A stretch of 64,000 nucleotides of DNA from Reticulitermes speratus (Eukaryota; Arthropoda; Insecta; Blattodea; Rhinotermitidae), in contig JAJKFL010000330.1 in NCBI GenBank assembly GCA_021186555.1, positions 32,775,944 to 32,839,943 of the forward strand, in the 5' to 3' direction. The notes under the pieces were generated by a model. That model made no database searches. It saw only the letters and a list, made by a program, of their open reading frames with translations, and had not been told where the DNA came from. Made by a program: the position numbers and the translations under genes. Below are positions 46,901 through 57,518 of the stretch, one piece after another (within the stretch, counting starts at the first letter, position 1; each line of letters begins with the position of its first letter).

Positions 46901-47010
46901 GTGTGTCTTGTGTACCAAGGTGCTACCACACCAGTTAAAGTGTGTCTTGTGTACCAAGGTGCTACCACACCAGTTAAAGTGTGTCTTGTGTACCAAGGTG
47001 CTATTATACA
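43958..47010. repeat. Minisatellite subarray C, 39-bp units, about 78 copies
   Basis: The unit is 'caaggtgctaccacaccagt' plus 'taaagtgtgtcttgtgtac'. Most units are identical. A few carry cgcc for cacc or tctcg for tcttg, and these sit in clusters (44550-44730, 45880-45970). Four units have 1-2 bp deletions (near 44750, 44825, 45000, 45330) that shift frame. A period of 39 keeps one frame open for long stretches on both strands, giving frames up to 758 aa with no domain. The right end decays into 'attatacacatcaaaaagtc', which looks like subarray A. Confidence 0.96.
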
Positions 47011-47064
47011 CATCAAAAAGTCAATGTTTCCAGAGATGCTGCGACAAGCATTAAACACATTTTG

Positions 47065-48535
47065 CTCTCATATTTGACTTACCCCAACGAAAATAATAAC
47101 TGCTTCTATTGAGAGCCAGAAAACATAATACTTCCGCAATATTCTAAATTATCCTTGTGACTGAAGTAGACCGCACGTACGCACATCAAGAGACGTCTTT
47201 TGACTGCGTGTTTCCCTGACTATGTGTGTATGTTACATCCACAGTACGTGTAGTTTTTAAGTCCTTGCATAAGTGGCAGCTCTGTGTTCAAAACTCTGTT
47301 ACATGTCTGAATAAAGATGTAGTTTATATCATTATTCTACAGGAGGGATAAGAAGTTTAACGCAGTTTACATTAATGACAAGATGGGTGTAGCTTGCAGC
47401 TTATCAAAAATATATTTTTTGATTACAAAGATGGATACACGAAATAAATATTTCTCACTTCAAGTTCTGTTATATTATTTACATGTTTGTTCCCACCTTC
47501 CTATAAAATGGCCACAGTTCCAACACGTATAACCAAATCAGTAACATAAGTGCAGGAATATCTTGTATCTATAAGTTTCTTATTTGATAGTACGATTTTT
47601 GTTGGACTAGACTGTACTGAGTGCCGCTCAGTAAAGAAAGAGCTCGGATGAGTTTCTTTCATATCAGTTCGTGTCTGTTACAAATGACAGATGTCTCAGA
47701 TTAACTGATTTCTCTTCAGTCAGTAATGAAAGCTAGACGAAGTAAATTAAAATAGTCCACGGCTCTTTCCATTCAAAAAAAACGCTTAATATAATATTAT
47801 ACACATTCAATTTCCTATGTTAGCCATGTTCAATATTTTGTTGCGTCAAATTATTAATAACAATATATGTCTGTATATATATATTATATTTCTACAACGA
47901 AATGGATCTGCTCGAACTGTAAAGTGTAAAGCTACATCCACGACGCATCAATTCATGTAGACATACAAAGAGTTTAATATTCGCATAATTTTGAAAATAT
48001 TCTGTTGATTCTTTATGCGTTACCTACATCGAGCACAACTCCAAAGTTTCCTATCGTCGCCATTTTTGTAACTGTTTTCTTAACATAATGTTTAGGTATG
48101 TTTATGTTCCTTTGCTTTAACAAATTCCACGTATATACTTCTCACAGCATAATAATTATTATCGATGTCCAACAAATAGAGGAAGAAATTTTCGCAGGAA
48201 TGCCATGTCATGTTGCAACACACAAAAGAAAATTACACCTATAGGAATTACATGCCTTCCGAAGACACATTATTCAGAAACAAAAATTGATCGTATATAA
48301 GCCTAATTTTCTTTTAAATTTAGAAAATAAAAGTAGGAAAATTATAGGTCTAGAAATGTAATTTAGACTGGGAAGTAATTATAAAACTTTAAATAGTCCA
48401 CTAATGTTTTGCCAGCTATTAACACATTTAAATTTATACTTATGAAATTTGAAGTCAGCACTGTAACAGAGTCTGTATAACTGACCCTGTGGAATATGCG
48501 TCTCGACTACATTCACTGACATTCTCAAATCCCAT
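47065..48535. other. No recognised feature
   Basis: AT-rich and non-repetitive, with TA-rich patches near 47870. No gene or repeat family is seen. Confidence 0.45.
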
Positions 48536-48537
48536 TG

Positions 48538-48540
<3 letters not shown>

Positions 48541-48578
<38 letters not shown>

Positions 48579-48846
48579 TGTATTTTTTTTTATATGGCTC
48601 GACAGCCCTATATGGGCCTGGGCCTCCTCGTTGCGTCGAGGTTTCACGATCACACTCAGTCAGACACACCACATTCGGTAGGACTCCTCTGGACGAGTGA
48701 TCAGCCCGTCGCAGAGACCTCTACCTGACAACACACAACACTCACAACAGACAGACATCCATGCTCCCGGTGGGATTCGAACCCACGATCCTAGTAAGAG
48801 AGCGGCCGAAGACCCACGCCTTAGACCGCACGGCCACTGGGATCGG
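48541..48846 (-). mobile_element. SINE-E, 8-bp TSD, (TA)n tail
   Basis: On the minus strand the head 'gccgatcccagtggccgtgc' is followed by 'ggtctaaggcgtgggtcttc', the B box 'gtgggttcgaatcccaccgg', the body with 'gtagaggtctctgcgacggg', and the tail 'gaggaggcccaggcccatat'. The tail continues into (TA)n, at 48541-48575 on the plus strand. CATTGGAA at 48533-48540 and 48847-48854 is the duplication. The head resembles a class II tRNA (long variable arm, Leu-like), though I did not fold it fully. Confidence 0.88.
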
Positions 48847-49130
48847 CATTGGAAGCTATATAACCTCAGCAATTTGAACAGTGAGGTTAACTGATCGATA
48901 CGTAATTGACGAACGGTAATTCATGTGGCTTTACTCTTAAGTGCTATGTGCTCAATACAGTCCATCACAACTACCAAATCAGAATCACTACTCAGTCAAG
49001 AATCCCATAAAACAAACTAAAACACTGTACCGATAAATGAGAAATTTATTGTGTATGGTGATGTTGACAACCGCAAAATTATTTCTGATAAAACACTGTG
49101 ATAAAAATTAACTGACAACATTAGATAAAT

Positions 49131-49751
49131 GTCGACCTCGGTAGACTAGTGGTTAGCGTGCTCGCCACTGAACCCAAGGTTCGCGGGTTCTTGGCCGATC
49201 CCAGTGGCCGAGCGGTCTAAAGCGTGGGTCTTCGGCCGCTAGCTTACTAGGATCGTGGGTTCGAATCCCACCGGGGGCATGGATGTTTGTGTTGTGTTGT
49301 AAAAAGACGGTTGTGGACCGTAAGTGACATGAAAGGACGAAAAAGGACTAATACAGAACAAAAATGGATGAAAGGGGAAACCCAGGAATTAGTAAAAAAA
49401 AAAAAAAAATCCCGACCGAGGTCGATGGATTTTTAAGGGTGATAAAAATCCGGAGCACCACTTCCTTCGTAGGGGAAGTAAAGCCGTCGGTCCCATGTCG
49501 TAGATTTACGGCATGTAAAAGAACCTTACGGGCATGAATAGAAATGTTTCGTAAGCTAAATTCATAGCCTTCATTTCTCACCCAAGTCTCCTGACTGCCT
49601 GCCAGATGGCTCTGGCGGACACATCAGGATCGATAGAATAGTAGCGCGGCCAGTTGGCCAGTCACCAACTGCCACGAATGCACACGACTTAGTAACCTCG
49701 GAAAGAGGAGGCCAGAGGAGGCCCGAGCCCATATAGGGCTGTTGAGCCATG

Positions 49752-49783
<32 letters not shown>
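49131..49783 (+). mobile_element. SINE-C, full length, 14-bp TSD, with a nested SINE-E
   Basis: Head 'gtcgacctcggtagactagt', then 'ggttagcgtgctcgccactg' and the B-box start 'gcgggttc'. SINE-E interrupts there (49193-49409), after which 'atcccgaccgaggtcgatgg' resumes. The tail is 'gaggaggcccgagcccatat', 'agggctgttgagccatgg', (TTA)n. The perfect repeat AACATTAGATAAAT at 49117-49130 and 49784-49797 encloses the whole composite, so SINE-C inserted first or moved with its passenger. Confidence 0.92.
49193..49409 (+). mobile_element. SINE-E subtype 2, inserted in the B box of SINE-C
   Basis: Head 'ggccgatcccagtggccgag', B box 'gtgggttcgaatcccaccgg', then a different body ('gtgacatgaaaggacgaaaa', 'caaaaatggatgaaagggga') and a poly-A tail at 49394-49409. 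The same subtype, inserted at the same place in another SINE, is at 61066-61280. Confidence 0.88.
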
Positions 49784-49784
<1 letters not shown>

Positions 49785-49799
49785 ACATTAGATAAATAT

Positions 49800-51430
49800 A
49801 TACTATATATTACAAATAATATGTTTGTAGAATATGTTATATAAAATTACATATTTACAACAAAGTAATTTAACAAATAAATAATTTTAACTACGTGATA
49901 TTGTTGTATCATATGTAAATAACATTCTAACTTATATAATACCTTGCTTTGTGAGCTAAGTAACATATAGGTTTCCATAGTTACGAATGACGTCATTCTC
50001 GTATTAATATCGACATAAGGCATCTATATATGTTACCCGTCTCAGATTAACAATGTAATGCTTTCAAGACTTTCCGATTTCTTTTAGAGAGTTATTTGAT
50101 TAATTAACTTTCATTTCAGTATTAAAAGATGATAACAAGATGGAAGCATTTGATGTCATTAATCATTGGTGTTTTATATTGACAATATGCTTAATTCCAT
50201 ATGCTTTTATTCTCCATAATCAGACTGTCATTGAGACCAGGTATTTTTAAATAAAAGTTTCATATACAAAAATGTTATATGCAGGCAAAAATTGATTTCT
50301 TGTCAGATTTTATGTTTTAAACTCGATACTTCTTTAATAACTGACTTCTTTAATAATAATAATAATTTTTTGTCGAAATTTCCAAGCGCTTTGTGCTGGT
50401 AATGCATATAATAAGTCAGACGCTTAAATGTGTATGTAAAAAAATTCGACGCACATTTGAAAATTAATAGGAAAAATATGTTGAAATTATTTATGGTAAT
50501 GGCGGTACAAAATCTGCTACATAGGTATGAGAATTGGATTTTAATGAAACAGAATCAAAATAGAACTGAAAGTAGAAAAAGAAATTTTTGAGATCCTTTG
50601 CAAGACGTATATTATATGACGCAATAAACAAGCGAAGAAATAAAAAAAATTAATTATGTACCATCTAAATGACATTATTGTGGATTATATATGTAAGTGT
50701 ACATATTTATAAAGAAAGAACGATACACGTATTTCCAACTTAGGTTACGGACACACTCCGACAGAGAAAAGAAACTTAGGTAGACAAAGAAAAAGAGGGG
50801 AGTCCAAAACGCATGAAGGCGCAACAGGATACAATATGGCTTATGGCGCTTTTGTTTCTATTGTTACTGATTACACAAGCTTGCAATATTGAAAATATTA
50901 TATGAAACATATGTTTTTAAACATTTCTTTAACTTCTGTAACATGTCAGTTTTGGAAAATTTGTCAGGCTGACCTTCAGTTAGGATTTTAAGGTTACGTT
51001 GACAAATTTTCTCTTTTATTTGATTTTGTGGTAGCTCTGTGCAGAAAACGAATGTAATATTCTGGGAATATTCAGTCACGTAAAGACGGCAGGAGAGTTA
51101 ACGTACGAAACGTTACGTATATTCATAACCGTCAACACCTTTGCCAAGGTATAATAATAATAATAATGAACACACCCGCCCCTGCGAAGCTGAAATTGTC
51201 TCAAAAAATTTCCAGCTATTGTTTTGGATACCAAAATTTTATTACAAGTTTGTATAGACTCGCATTTAAACCTGATACAAAACCAGATGAATCCAGTACA
51301 TATTCTCATATTGTATGTTTTCCAAGATCCATTTTAATATTATCTTCATATTTACAAATCCAAAGATGACGTAAAACAAAATAATACGGAACATCATGCC
51401 TGGTTCAACCAACCAGATTTATTGAATTAT
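49800..51430. other. No recognised feature
   Basis: Strongly AT-rich, with short AAT runs near 50352 and 51150. At 51318-51360 'ccaagatccattttaatatt' resembles the LINE-1x coding tail, but is too short to call. Confidence 0.45.
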
Positions 51431-51437
51431 ATATATA

Positions 51438-51514
51438 TACAGGGCATACACAAAAGAAAGGTGCGGTGTTAATAGTGAACACTATTAAAACCGCACCATT
51501 CTTTTGTGTATGCC

Positions 51515-51519
<5 letters not shown>
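51438..51519. mobile_element. TA-flanked MITE next to (TA)n
   Basis: Left end CAGGGCATACAC, right end GTGTATGCCCTG, interior 'gttaatagtgaacactatta' (self-complementary). It sits at the edge of a (TA)n run at 51519-51550, an insertion point that suits a TA-targeting element. Confidence 0.9.
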
Positions 51520-51550
<31 letters not shown>

Positions 51551-51553
51551 TGT

Positions 51554-51775
51554 GACAGAAGAACTAACTTCGGGGGGCAGAGTACATCTAGAGAAGCTAG
51601 TGGTTCTTCAGGTAGTTTATAAATTTAATATATTTTATGTAAACCGAAAGTCCATTAGAGTGTTGCAAACATGTAGCCACTTTCGACTACTCTGAACCAC
51701 ATGCATCCAGTCCATGCCGTATCACCCCCTTACTTGAAGACATGTTTTAATATTATACCGGAGTGAAATAATATC
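51554..51775 (-). mobile_element. LINE-1x 3' end, divergent
   Basis: 'ggggggcagagtacatctag' and 'agaagctagtggttcttcag' match the 3' region. After about 70 bp of diverged sequence, 'catccagtccatgccgtatc' and 'cttgaagacatgttttaata' match the coding tail of 745-1012 in the same order. Confidence 0.6.
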
Positions 51776-51779
51776 AGTG

Positions 51780-52720
51780 AGCATAAATTCGACCCTACAT
51801 AATGTGAAGCCCCCTGCTGCGGTGTGCACGGCTTCCGGCCAGCACAGAAGTGAACTGTGTGTCTTGTAACTCGGAGCCTAAGTCTCAATTGAAAGGGTCT
51901 CAATGTGGTTCCGTAAATCGCAATTGATTCTCTTTTCTTCTCCTCCAGCAGTGGGCTCTTTTCATTTCCGTTTAACAAGCAGCGTCTTTCCTTTTAAACA
52001 CCTGTTCTAAGGGAAGTCTTCTTACTTTACTCTTCTCAGCAAATCCTTTCCTTGTGTCCAAGAAAAACAGCTTGCAACACGCCTCGAAATTCTGGGTACA
52101 CTCTCTTCACGTAAATATTGTTCCATTCCACGGAATCTTACTCTTGTAATAAGAAATTATAAACCAGATTTCAACATCCAGTTCATGTCTTTCTGTCTGT
52201 CTTGCTGCAATTTTCCAATGTCACTATTACTTCACAAATTCATCTAAATAGAAACCACAAAATTCGTGGGAATACAAAGAAAATACTTTTTTAGTTTTTA
52301 TAAATTAGTTTACTAAAAGACCCATTTTAAACATTTATTAATTTATATCTAATAATTTAAAGGAATTTTCAGATGATTCGTGTTTCTAGTGGAAGCATAT
52401 CTCTCACGAAACAGCAGTATGTCGTCACCCACCGATGCAGAATTATACAGGAGACAAAGAAAACTTGACAGATACTCAACAGACCAACACTGAAGCATGT
52501 TACGTTTTTTATGAAAATATAAGGAGAAGCAATTTTTTTTTGGGGACAAAAAATTTTGACAGAAGGTGTGTTTGTAACTCAACTGTCTAGTAATGCGGGG
52601 ATCTCAGTTAGAAAACTTGTGTAAGTTATGATATATTGCCGTCCCATGAGCGGTGATGTGTTCTCTGAAAAGTACGAATTGAATCATTACATAATATACA
52701 GTTTAATTTCAGTTTTCAAA
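51780..52720. other. No recognised feature
   Basis: Non-repetitive by eye, with moderate GC at 51800-51900 but no open exon-like stretch with splice signals that I trust. Confidence 0.4.
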
Positions 52721-52727
52721 AGGTTAA

Positions 52728-54221
52728 TTAACCCTTTAAGAGCCCAGTGGTTACTTTATATACCGCCAGGCTTAACATTCACAAATTCTACGTTCTGCCC
52801 ACACAGTGTGTTTATGTGTTTTGTGTGGATCTCAGAACAAACAGCGATTATTTCACTGTACAGCATTAACTGACTGGTTTGTATAACTGAGACGGAGTGT
52901 GTTTACTGTGCGGTACGAACTGTATTTATGTGTTTTGTGTGGATCTCAGAACAAACAGCGATTATTTCACTGTACAGCGTTAACTGACTGGTTTGTATAA
53001 TTGAGACGGAGTGTGTTTACTGCGCGGTACGGACTGTATTTATGTGTTTTGTGTGGATCTCAGAACAAAAAGCGATTATTTCACTGTACAACATTAACTG
53101 ACTGGTTTGTATAACTGAGACGGAGTGTGTTTACTGCGCGGTACGGACTGTATTTATGTGTTTTGTGTGGATCTCAGAACAAAAAGCGATTATTTCACTG
53201 TACAACATTAACTGACTGGTTTGTATAACTGAGACGGAGTGTGTTTACTGCGCGGTACGGACTGTATTTATGTGTTTTGTGTGGATCTCAGAACAAAAAG
53301 CGATTATTTCACTGTACAACATTAACTGACTGGTTTGTATAACTGAGACGGAGTGTGTTTACTGCGCGGTACGGACTGTATTTATGTGTTTTGTGTGGAT
53401 CTCAGAACAAACAGCGATTATTTCACTGTACAGCATTAACTGACTGGTTTGTATAACTGAGACGGAGTGTGTATACTGCGCGGTACGAACTGTATTTATG
53501 TGTTTTGTGTGGATCTCAGAACAAACAGCGATTATTTCACTGTACAACATTAACTGACTGGTTTGTGTAACTGAGACGGAGTGTGTTTACTGCGCGGTAC
53601 GGACTGTATTTATGTGTTTTGTGTGGATCTGAGAACAAACAGCGATTATTTCACTGTACAACATTAACTGACTGGTTTGTATAACTGAGACGGAGTGTGT
53701 TTACTGCGCGGTACGGACTGTATTTATGTGTTTTGTGTGGATCTCAGAAGAAACAGCGATTATTTCACTGTACAGCATTAACTGACTGGTTTGTGTAACT
53801 GAGACGGAGTGTGTTTACTGCGCGGTACGGACTGTATTTATGTGTTTTGTGTGGATCTCAGAACAAACAGCGATTATTTCACTGTACAACATTAACTGAC
53901 TGGTTTGTGTAACTGAGACGGAGTGTGTTTACTGCGCGGTACGGACTGTATTTATGTGTTTTGTGTGGATCTCAGAACAAACAGCGATTATTTCACTGTA
54001 CAACATTAACTGACTGGTTTGTATAACTGAGACGGAGTGTGTTTACTGCGCGGTACGGACTGTATTTATGTGTTTTGTGTGGATCTCAGAACAAACAGCG
54101 ATTATTTCACTGTACAACATTAACTGACTGGTTTGTGTAACTGAGACGGAGTGTGTTTACTGCGAGGTACGGACTGCATCTTGGCATGCAGTCAGGTTAA
54201 TTCCAATCTTCAAAGGATTAA
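52728..54221. mobile_element. TTAA-flanked piggyBac-like MITE expanded by an internal satellite
   Basis: The left end TTAA-CCCTTTAAGAGCCC and right end CTTCAAAGGA-TTAA match the ends of 19711-19946. Shared flanks inside the ends include 'acattcacaaattctacgtt' and 'ctgcccacaca' (the complement of the 'tgtgggcagaatgtagaact' block at 19880). The interior is twelve copies of a 114-bp unit. No transposase is present. Confidence 0.75.
52809..54176. repeat. 114-bp satellite, 12 copies
   Basis: 1368 bp is exactly 12 x 114. The unit includes 'tatttatgtgttttgtgtgg', 'atctcagaacaaacagcgat', 'taactgactggtttgtataa' and 'tttactgcgcggtacggact'. Copies differ by a few bases (aaaagc or aaacagc; tgtataac or tgtgtaac), and the first unit is the most diverged. 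Confidence 0.95.
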
Positions 54222-54537
54222 ATTTCAGTAAATCGTACCACTTGACGCATCACTGGGGGGATAGAATCACGATGCTTCCCTTACAACAGCACTACAAATG
54301 CGGAAAAGCTTAATGTGTCGATTGTATGCATATCCACACACACACACACAGCAGACCGTTTATAATTTATTGCATAACAGCCTATCTTATTCACACACCG
54401 AAAATTTTGTTGCTGTATTACTGATCGAGCACTTTGCCAGACTGCCTCTAAAATTACAAACTTCCACCTAAAAGGGAGTTAGATTTGGATTACGGACAGG
54501 CGTTTTCCATTAAAGGAACCCTGTTTTGTGTCCGCAG

Positions 54538-54630
54538 GGCTGGCAGCTCCGTCTGGAACGGAGCCTTCCTCGTACTTCAACTTCGCAGAACCGCTGCAAG
54601 GTGTAGAGAGGAGACATGGCCGGCTTAAAG
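54538..54630 (+). CDS. Candidate host exon (phase 1-1, 93 bp), gene not recognised
   Basis: A GC-richer patch between repeats has the marks of an internal exon. A pyrimidine-rich stretch and AG acceptor (ctgttttgtgtccgcag) end at 54537, and a donor AAAG/gtttgt begins at 54631. In the phase with two leading bases the frame reads LAAPSGTEPSSYFNFAEPLQ, then GVERRHGRLK, with no stop and one base left over. At 93 bp the exon is symmetric in phase 1-1. A second frame is also open up to a TAA. I do not recognise the protein, and no neighbouring exon lies within the window. It could be a chance open patch. Confidence 0.35.
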
Positions 54631-54756
54631 GTTTGTCTGAAATAGTTTTAATAACCGCTCTTACTTCTATAAATTTGTGAATATTGTAAAATGATTAGTT
54701 ACCTTTCATATTTTCAAGACGAAGCAAACAATTATTTCCTTGGTTAATATAATCTG

Positions 54757-55134
54757 TGCCGATCCCAGTGGCCGTGCGGTCTAAGGCGTGGGTCTACGGC
54801 CGCTCGGTTACTAGGATCGTGGGTTCGAATCCCGCCGGGGGCATGGATGTCTGTGTTGTGTTTGTTGTGTGTTGTCAGGTAGAGGTCTCTGCGACGGGCT
54901 GATCACTCGTCCAGAGGAGTCCTACCGACTGTGGTGTGTCTAAAAAGTGTGACCACGAAACCTCGACGAAACGAGGAGGCCCAGGCCCATATAAGGCTGT
55001 CGAGCCATAGGATATATATATATATACATATATATATACATATATATATATATATGTATATATATATGTATATATATATGTATATATATATGTATATATA
55101 TATACATATATATATGTATATATATATATATATA
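54757..55134 (+). mobile_element. SINE-E, 9-bp TSD, long (TA)n tail
   Basis: Head 'tgccgatcccagtggccgtg', B box 'gtgggttcgaatcccgccgg', body 'gtagaggtctctgcgacggg' and tail 'gaggaggcccaggcccatat' ending 'ggctgtcgagccata'. A (TA)n run with TATG/TACA variants extends to 55134. TATAATCTG at 54748-54756 and 55135-55143 is the duplication. The AT tail accounts for the Tyr/Ile-rich frames here. Confidence 0.9.
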
Positions 55135-55564
55135 TATAATCTGCACTTACTACTAGCAGAAACATAGTTTAAAAAGCTGATAGTCACACTAAAGCATTAC
55201 TTTCAGCGCAACACTTAATCTAATTACCGCGTTTACACCAGATCCGTACTGGACTCCGTCCTAAGCGGCTTCCCTTCCCGAAAATCTAGGCACTAAATAT
55301 GGAAGTAGTACATTCTTTGGAAAAGTCGGGAAATGTTTATCCAGTGAGGCAACCTTATATTCCAGAATAATGGAGTTCTTAACCACATAATTTCGGAAAC
55401 CTTAAAACTACCAACGTGAATTGAGTCCATAATGTCACAAAATATTTCCCTTTCAATATTATCATCTATTGTAGGTCTATGTCTCCAAAGTGATTCTTTT
55501 ATACAGTTATCATCTTTAATTTCACATTCTAACTTTCCTAATATCATTTGGAAAGTAACCGATA

Positions 55565-56143
55565 TACAGGGCATACACAAAAGAATGGTGCGGTTTCAAA
55601 CGTTAATAAAAAATTTATGTCTCACATTACACGGGCACAACATACACCGTCAGCGGCGGCAACTGTCCAAGTTTCTCATGCGCTACCAGCAGTTCGCTTT
55701 TCATGTTTACTGCGTGGCCGCGGGGCCAGTTTAGGGGAAATGCGCTGGATCGGACGTGCTGCTGCAAATGGAGACAAGAACCTTCTCCCTTGGCCACCCC
55801 GTTCGCCAGATCTTACAACGTGCGATTTCTTTCTTTGCGGGTTCGTTAAAGACAGCGTTTATGTACCACCATTGCCCACGTCCATCCATGAAATTCGTGA
55901 TCGGATAACGCATGCACTGCAGGCCATTACAGCGGACATGCTACACCGGGTCTGGGATGAGTTTGATTACCGTGTGGATGTGTGTCGTGTGACCCAGGGT
56001 GCACACATTGAAGGATTGTAATTACCAAATGAGAAACTTGGACAGTTGCCGCCGCTGACGGTGTATGTTGTGCCCGTGTAAGGTGAGAAATACATTTGTT
56101 ATTCACTTTTGATACCGCACCATTCTTTTGTGTATGCCCTGTA
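55565..56143 (+). mobile_element. Longer Tc1/mariner-type element related to the 82-bp MITEs
   Basis: The outermost 28 bp are those of the MITE family, with TA at both ends. The inverted repeats go on to about 115 bp (55567-55680 and 56028-56141), with 'cacgggcacaacatacaccg' and 'tcagcggcggcaactgtcca' in both arms. Between them lies the C-terminal third of a transposase. It is an internally deleted relative of the autonomous parent and links the MITEs to it. Confidence 0.87.
55738..56021 (+). pseudogene. Tc1/mariner-like (DDE) transposase, C-terminal part
   Basis: The frame reads GEMRWIGRAAANGDKN, then LLPWPPRSPDLTTCDFFLCG. The 'WPPRSPDL..CDFFLWG' block holds the third catalytic acid of IS630/Tc1/mariner transposases, in the PxSPDLxxxD position. 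FVKDSVYVPPLPTSIHEIRD and LHRVWDEFDYRVDVCRVTQG follow, ending GAHIEGL and a stop at 56019-56021. The DNA-binding N-terminus and the first two catalytic aspartates are deleted, so the copy cannot act. Its codons run up to the right inverted repeat. Confidence 0.82.
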
Positions 56144-56459
56144 TTATATTACTTGTGGATCTACATATTTCTTCCATGCTCCTAAAATCCCCTGCTTCCC
56201 AGATCCGAAAAATCTCTTCAGAGTTTTGTTCTCAGTATTTATCTCTATACTTCCCTTAGGCTGAGAGTACGTAATCACTCCATTACATACCAAAAGTACA
56301 ACAGTGACGAAACAGACAACTTACGTTTAAGGTAACAATGAGGCCCGTTCGCGTAATGTTTATACCTCCTCGGCTATGTTAACAGCATGTTACAATTTCA
56401 CTCGAACAAAACTTTTTTATGTCGATATAATGTCGCCCGTAACAATAAAATTTACGTAG

Positions 56460-56690
56460 GTCTTGACGGAAATATGTCGATATTTTTGTCCGATTGCAAC
56501 CAAATTTAGTGTTTCTGGACAGAATTTTCATGAAATGTCACCAAATAACAAATTTTGCACAAACCTCTCCAGTGGGAGCCGCGCTGATACATGCGGACAG
56601 ACGGACACGAAGAAGCCAATAGGCATTTTTTTTGGCTACTGTGCAAAAGAGCCTAAAATTAAGACTAAATTCCTCCAGGCATTATTTGGA
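56460..56690 (+). other. Possible dispersed-repeat fragment with SSGSRADTCGQTDT frame
   Basis: An open frame includes PNNKFCTNLSSGSRADTCGQ, then TDTKKPIGIFFGYCAKEPK. The combination 'GSRADTCGxTDxxKxIxxFxxxCxxxP' is a frame often met in insect dispersed repeats. No known protein domain is evident. A short (AAT)n run follows at 56695-56717. Confidence 0.35.
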
Positions 56691-57081
56691 GAATAATAAT
56701 AATAATAATAATAATAAAATGGATATTAAATAATTGCGGAGATGTGGATTTAACTGGCTCAAAATTAGATGCAGTAGTTTTATCTTGTGAAGACGTTAGG
56801 TACCCACAGTATTGCACAAAATTGTTGCAGTTTCTTGCTAATTAATGCCTGTTATTCTCTACAACACAAACCTGCGCTATGTAATTAACGACTGTGTTCT
56901 AGTTTTATGTTTTGTCGTTATTTATCACGTGTCATTAGCGTCTGAAAGTGCACTTGTCTTTAAATTATAAGTTAATTACAATTACAAACAAATACTTCAT
57001 ATTATATATATACCTTACATTTTAATAATCAATTAATTATTTCATTCCAACAAATGCACTACACTATTTTAGTGTTTTCTT

Positions 57082-57128
57082 GTCCCTACACATGTTTCGG
57101 CACTCATTGTGCCATCCTCAGCGGTGTC
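57082..57128 (-). ncRNA. Hammerhead-like core (left arm)
   Basis: CUGAGGA, unpaired U, stem II GGCAC / GUGCC, GAAA, ACA-UG-UGU, A, then GGGAC. The core is intact, but the base before CUGAGGA is G, so the first stem I pair is lost. Confidence 0.6.
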
Positions 57129-57472
57129 GTCGAGAGTTCACAATCTTCAAATACATCCAATTCACTTTCACAACATAAATTCACTATCACTTAATATCAC
57201 TTATCTTCATGTTCATGGCGGTCAGCTTGTCTTGTTTGGTGTTTTATTAAAATTGAATAATTAAAACTTTATAAATGAAGATAGTCGTAGTATACAATAT
57301 TAAAAGTTATTAAGACTATCTTCATTTATAAAGTTTTAATTATTCAATTTTAATAAAACACCAAAGAAGATAAGCTAACACCATGAACATGAAGATAAGT
57401 GACATTAAGTGACAGTGAATTTAGGTTGTGAAAGTCAATTGGATGCTTTGAAGATTGTAAACTCTCGACGAC

Positions 57473-57518
57473 ACCTCTGAAGATGGCACTATAAGTGCCG
57501 AAACATATGTAGGGACAA
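57473..57518 (+). ncRNA. Hammerhead-like core (right arm)
   Basis: CUGAAGA at 57477-57483, unpaired U, stem II GGCAC / GUGCC with a 5-nt loop, GAAA, ACA-UA-UGU, A, GGGAC. Stem I is limited to about three pairs (CCU with GGG, one of them G-U). Confidence 0.6.

Noticed and set aside
43949..47077. Very long open frames on both strands (up to 758 aa, VCLVYQGATTPVK repeats)
   Set aside because: They follow from a 39-bp repeat without stops; all other frames and the opposite strand are open too, and no domain or gene structure exists.
48775..48846. tRNA-Leu-like gene
   Set aside because: Head of SINE-E, present five times with the same downstream body.
54875..55187. Tyr/Ile-rich membrane-like proteins
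   Set aside because: Translations of the (TA)n tail of SINE-E.
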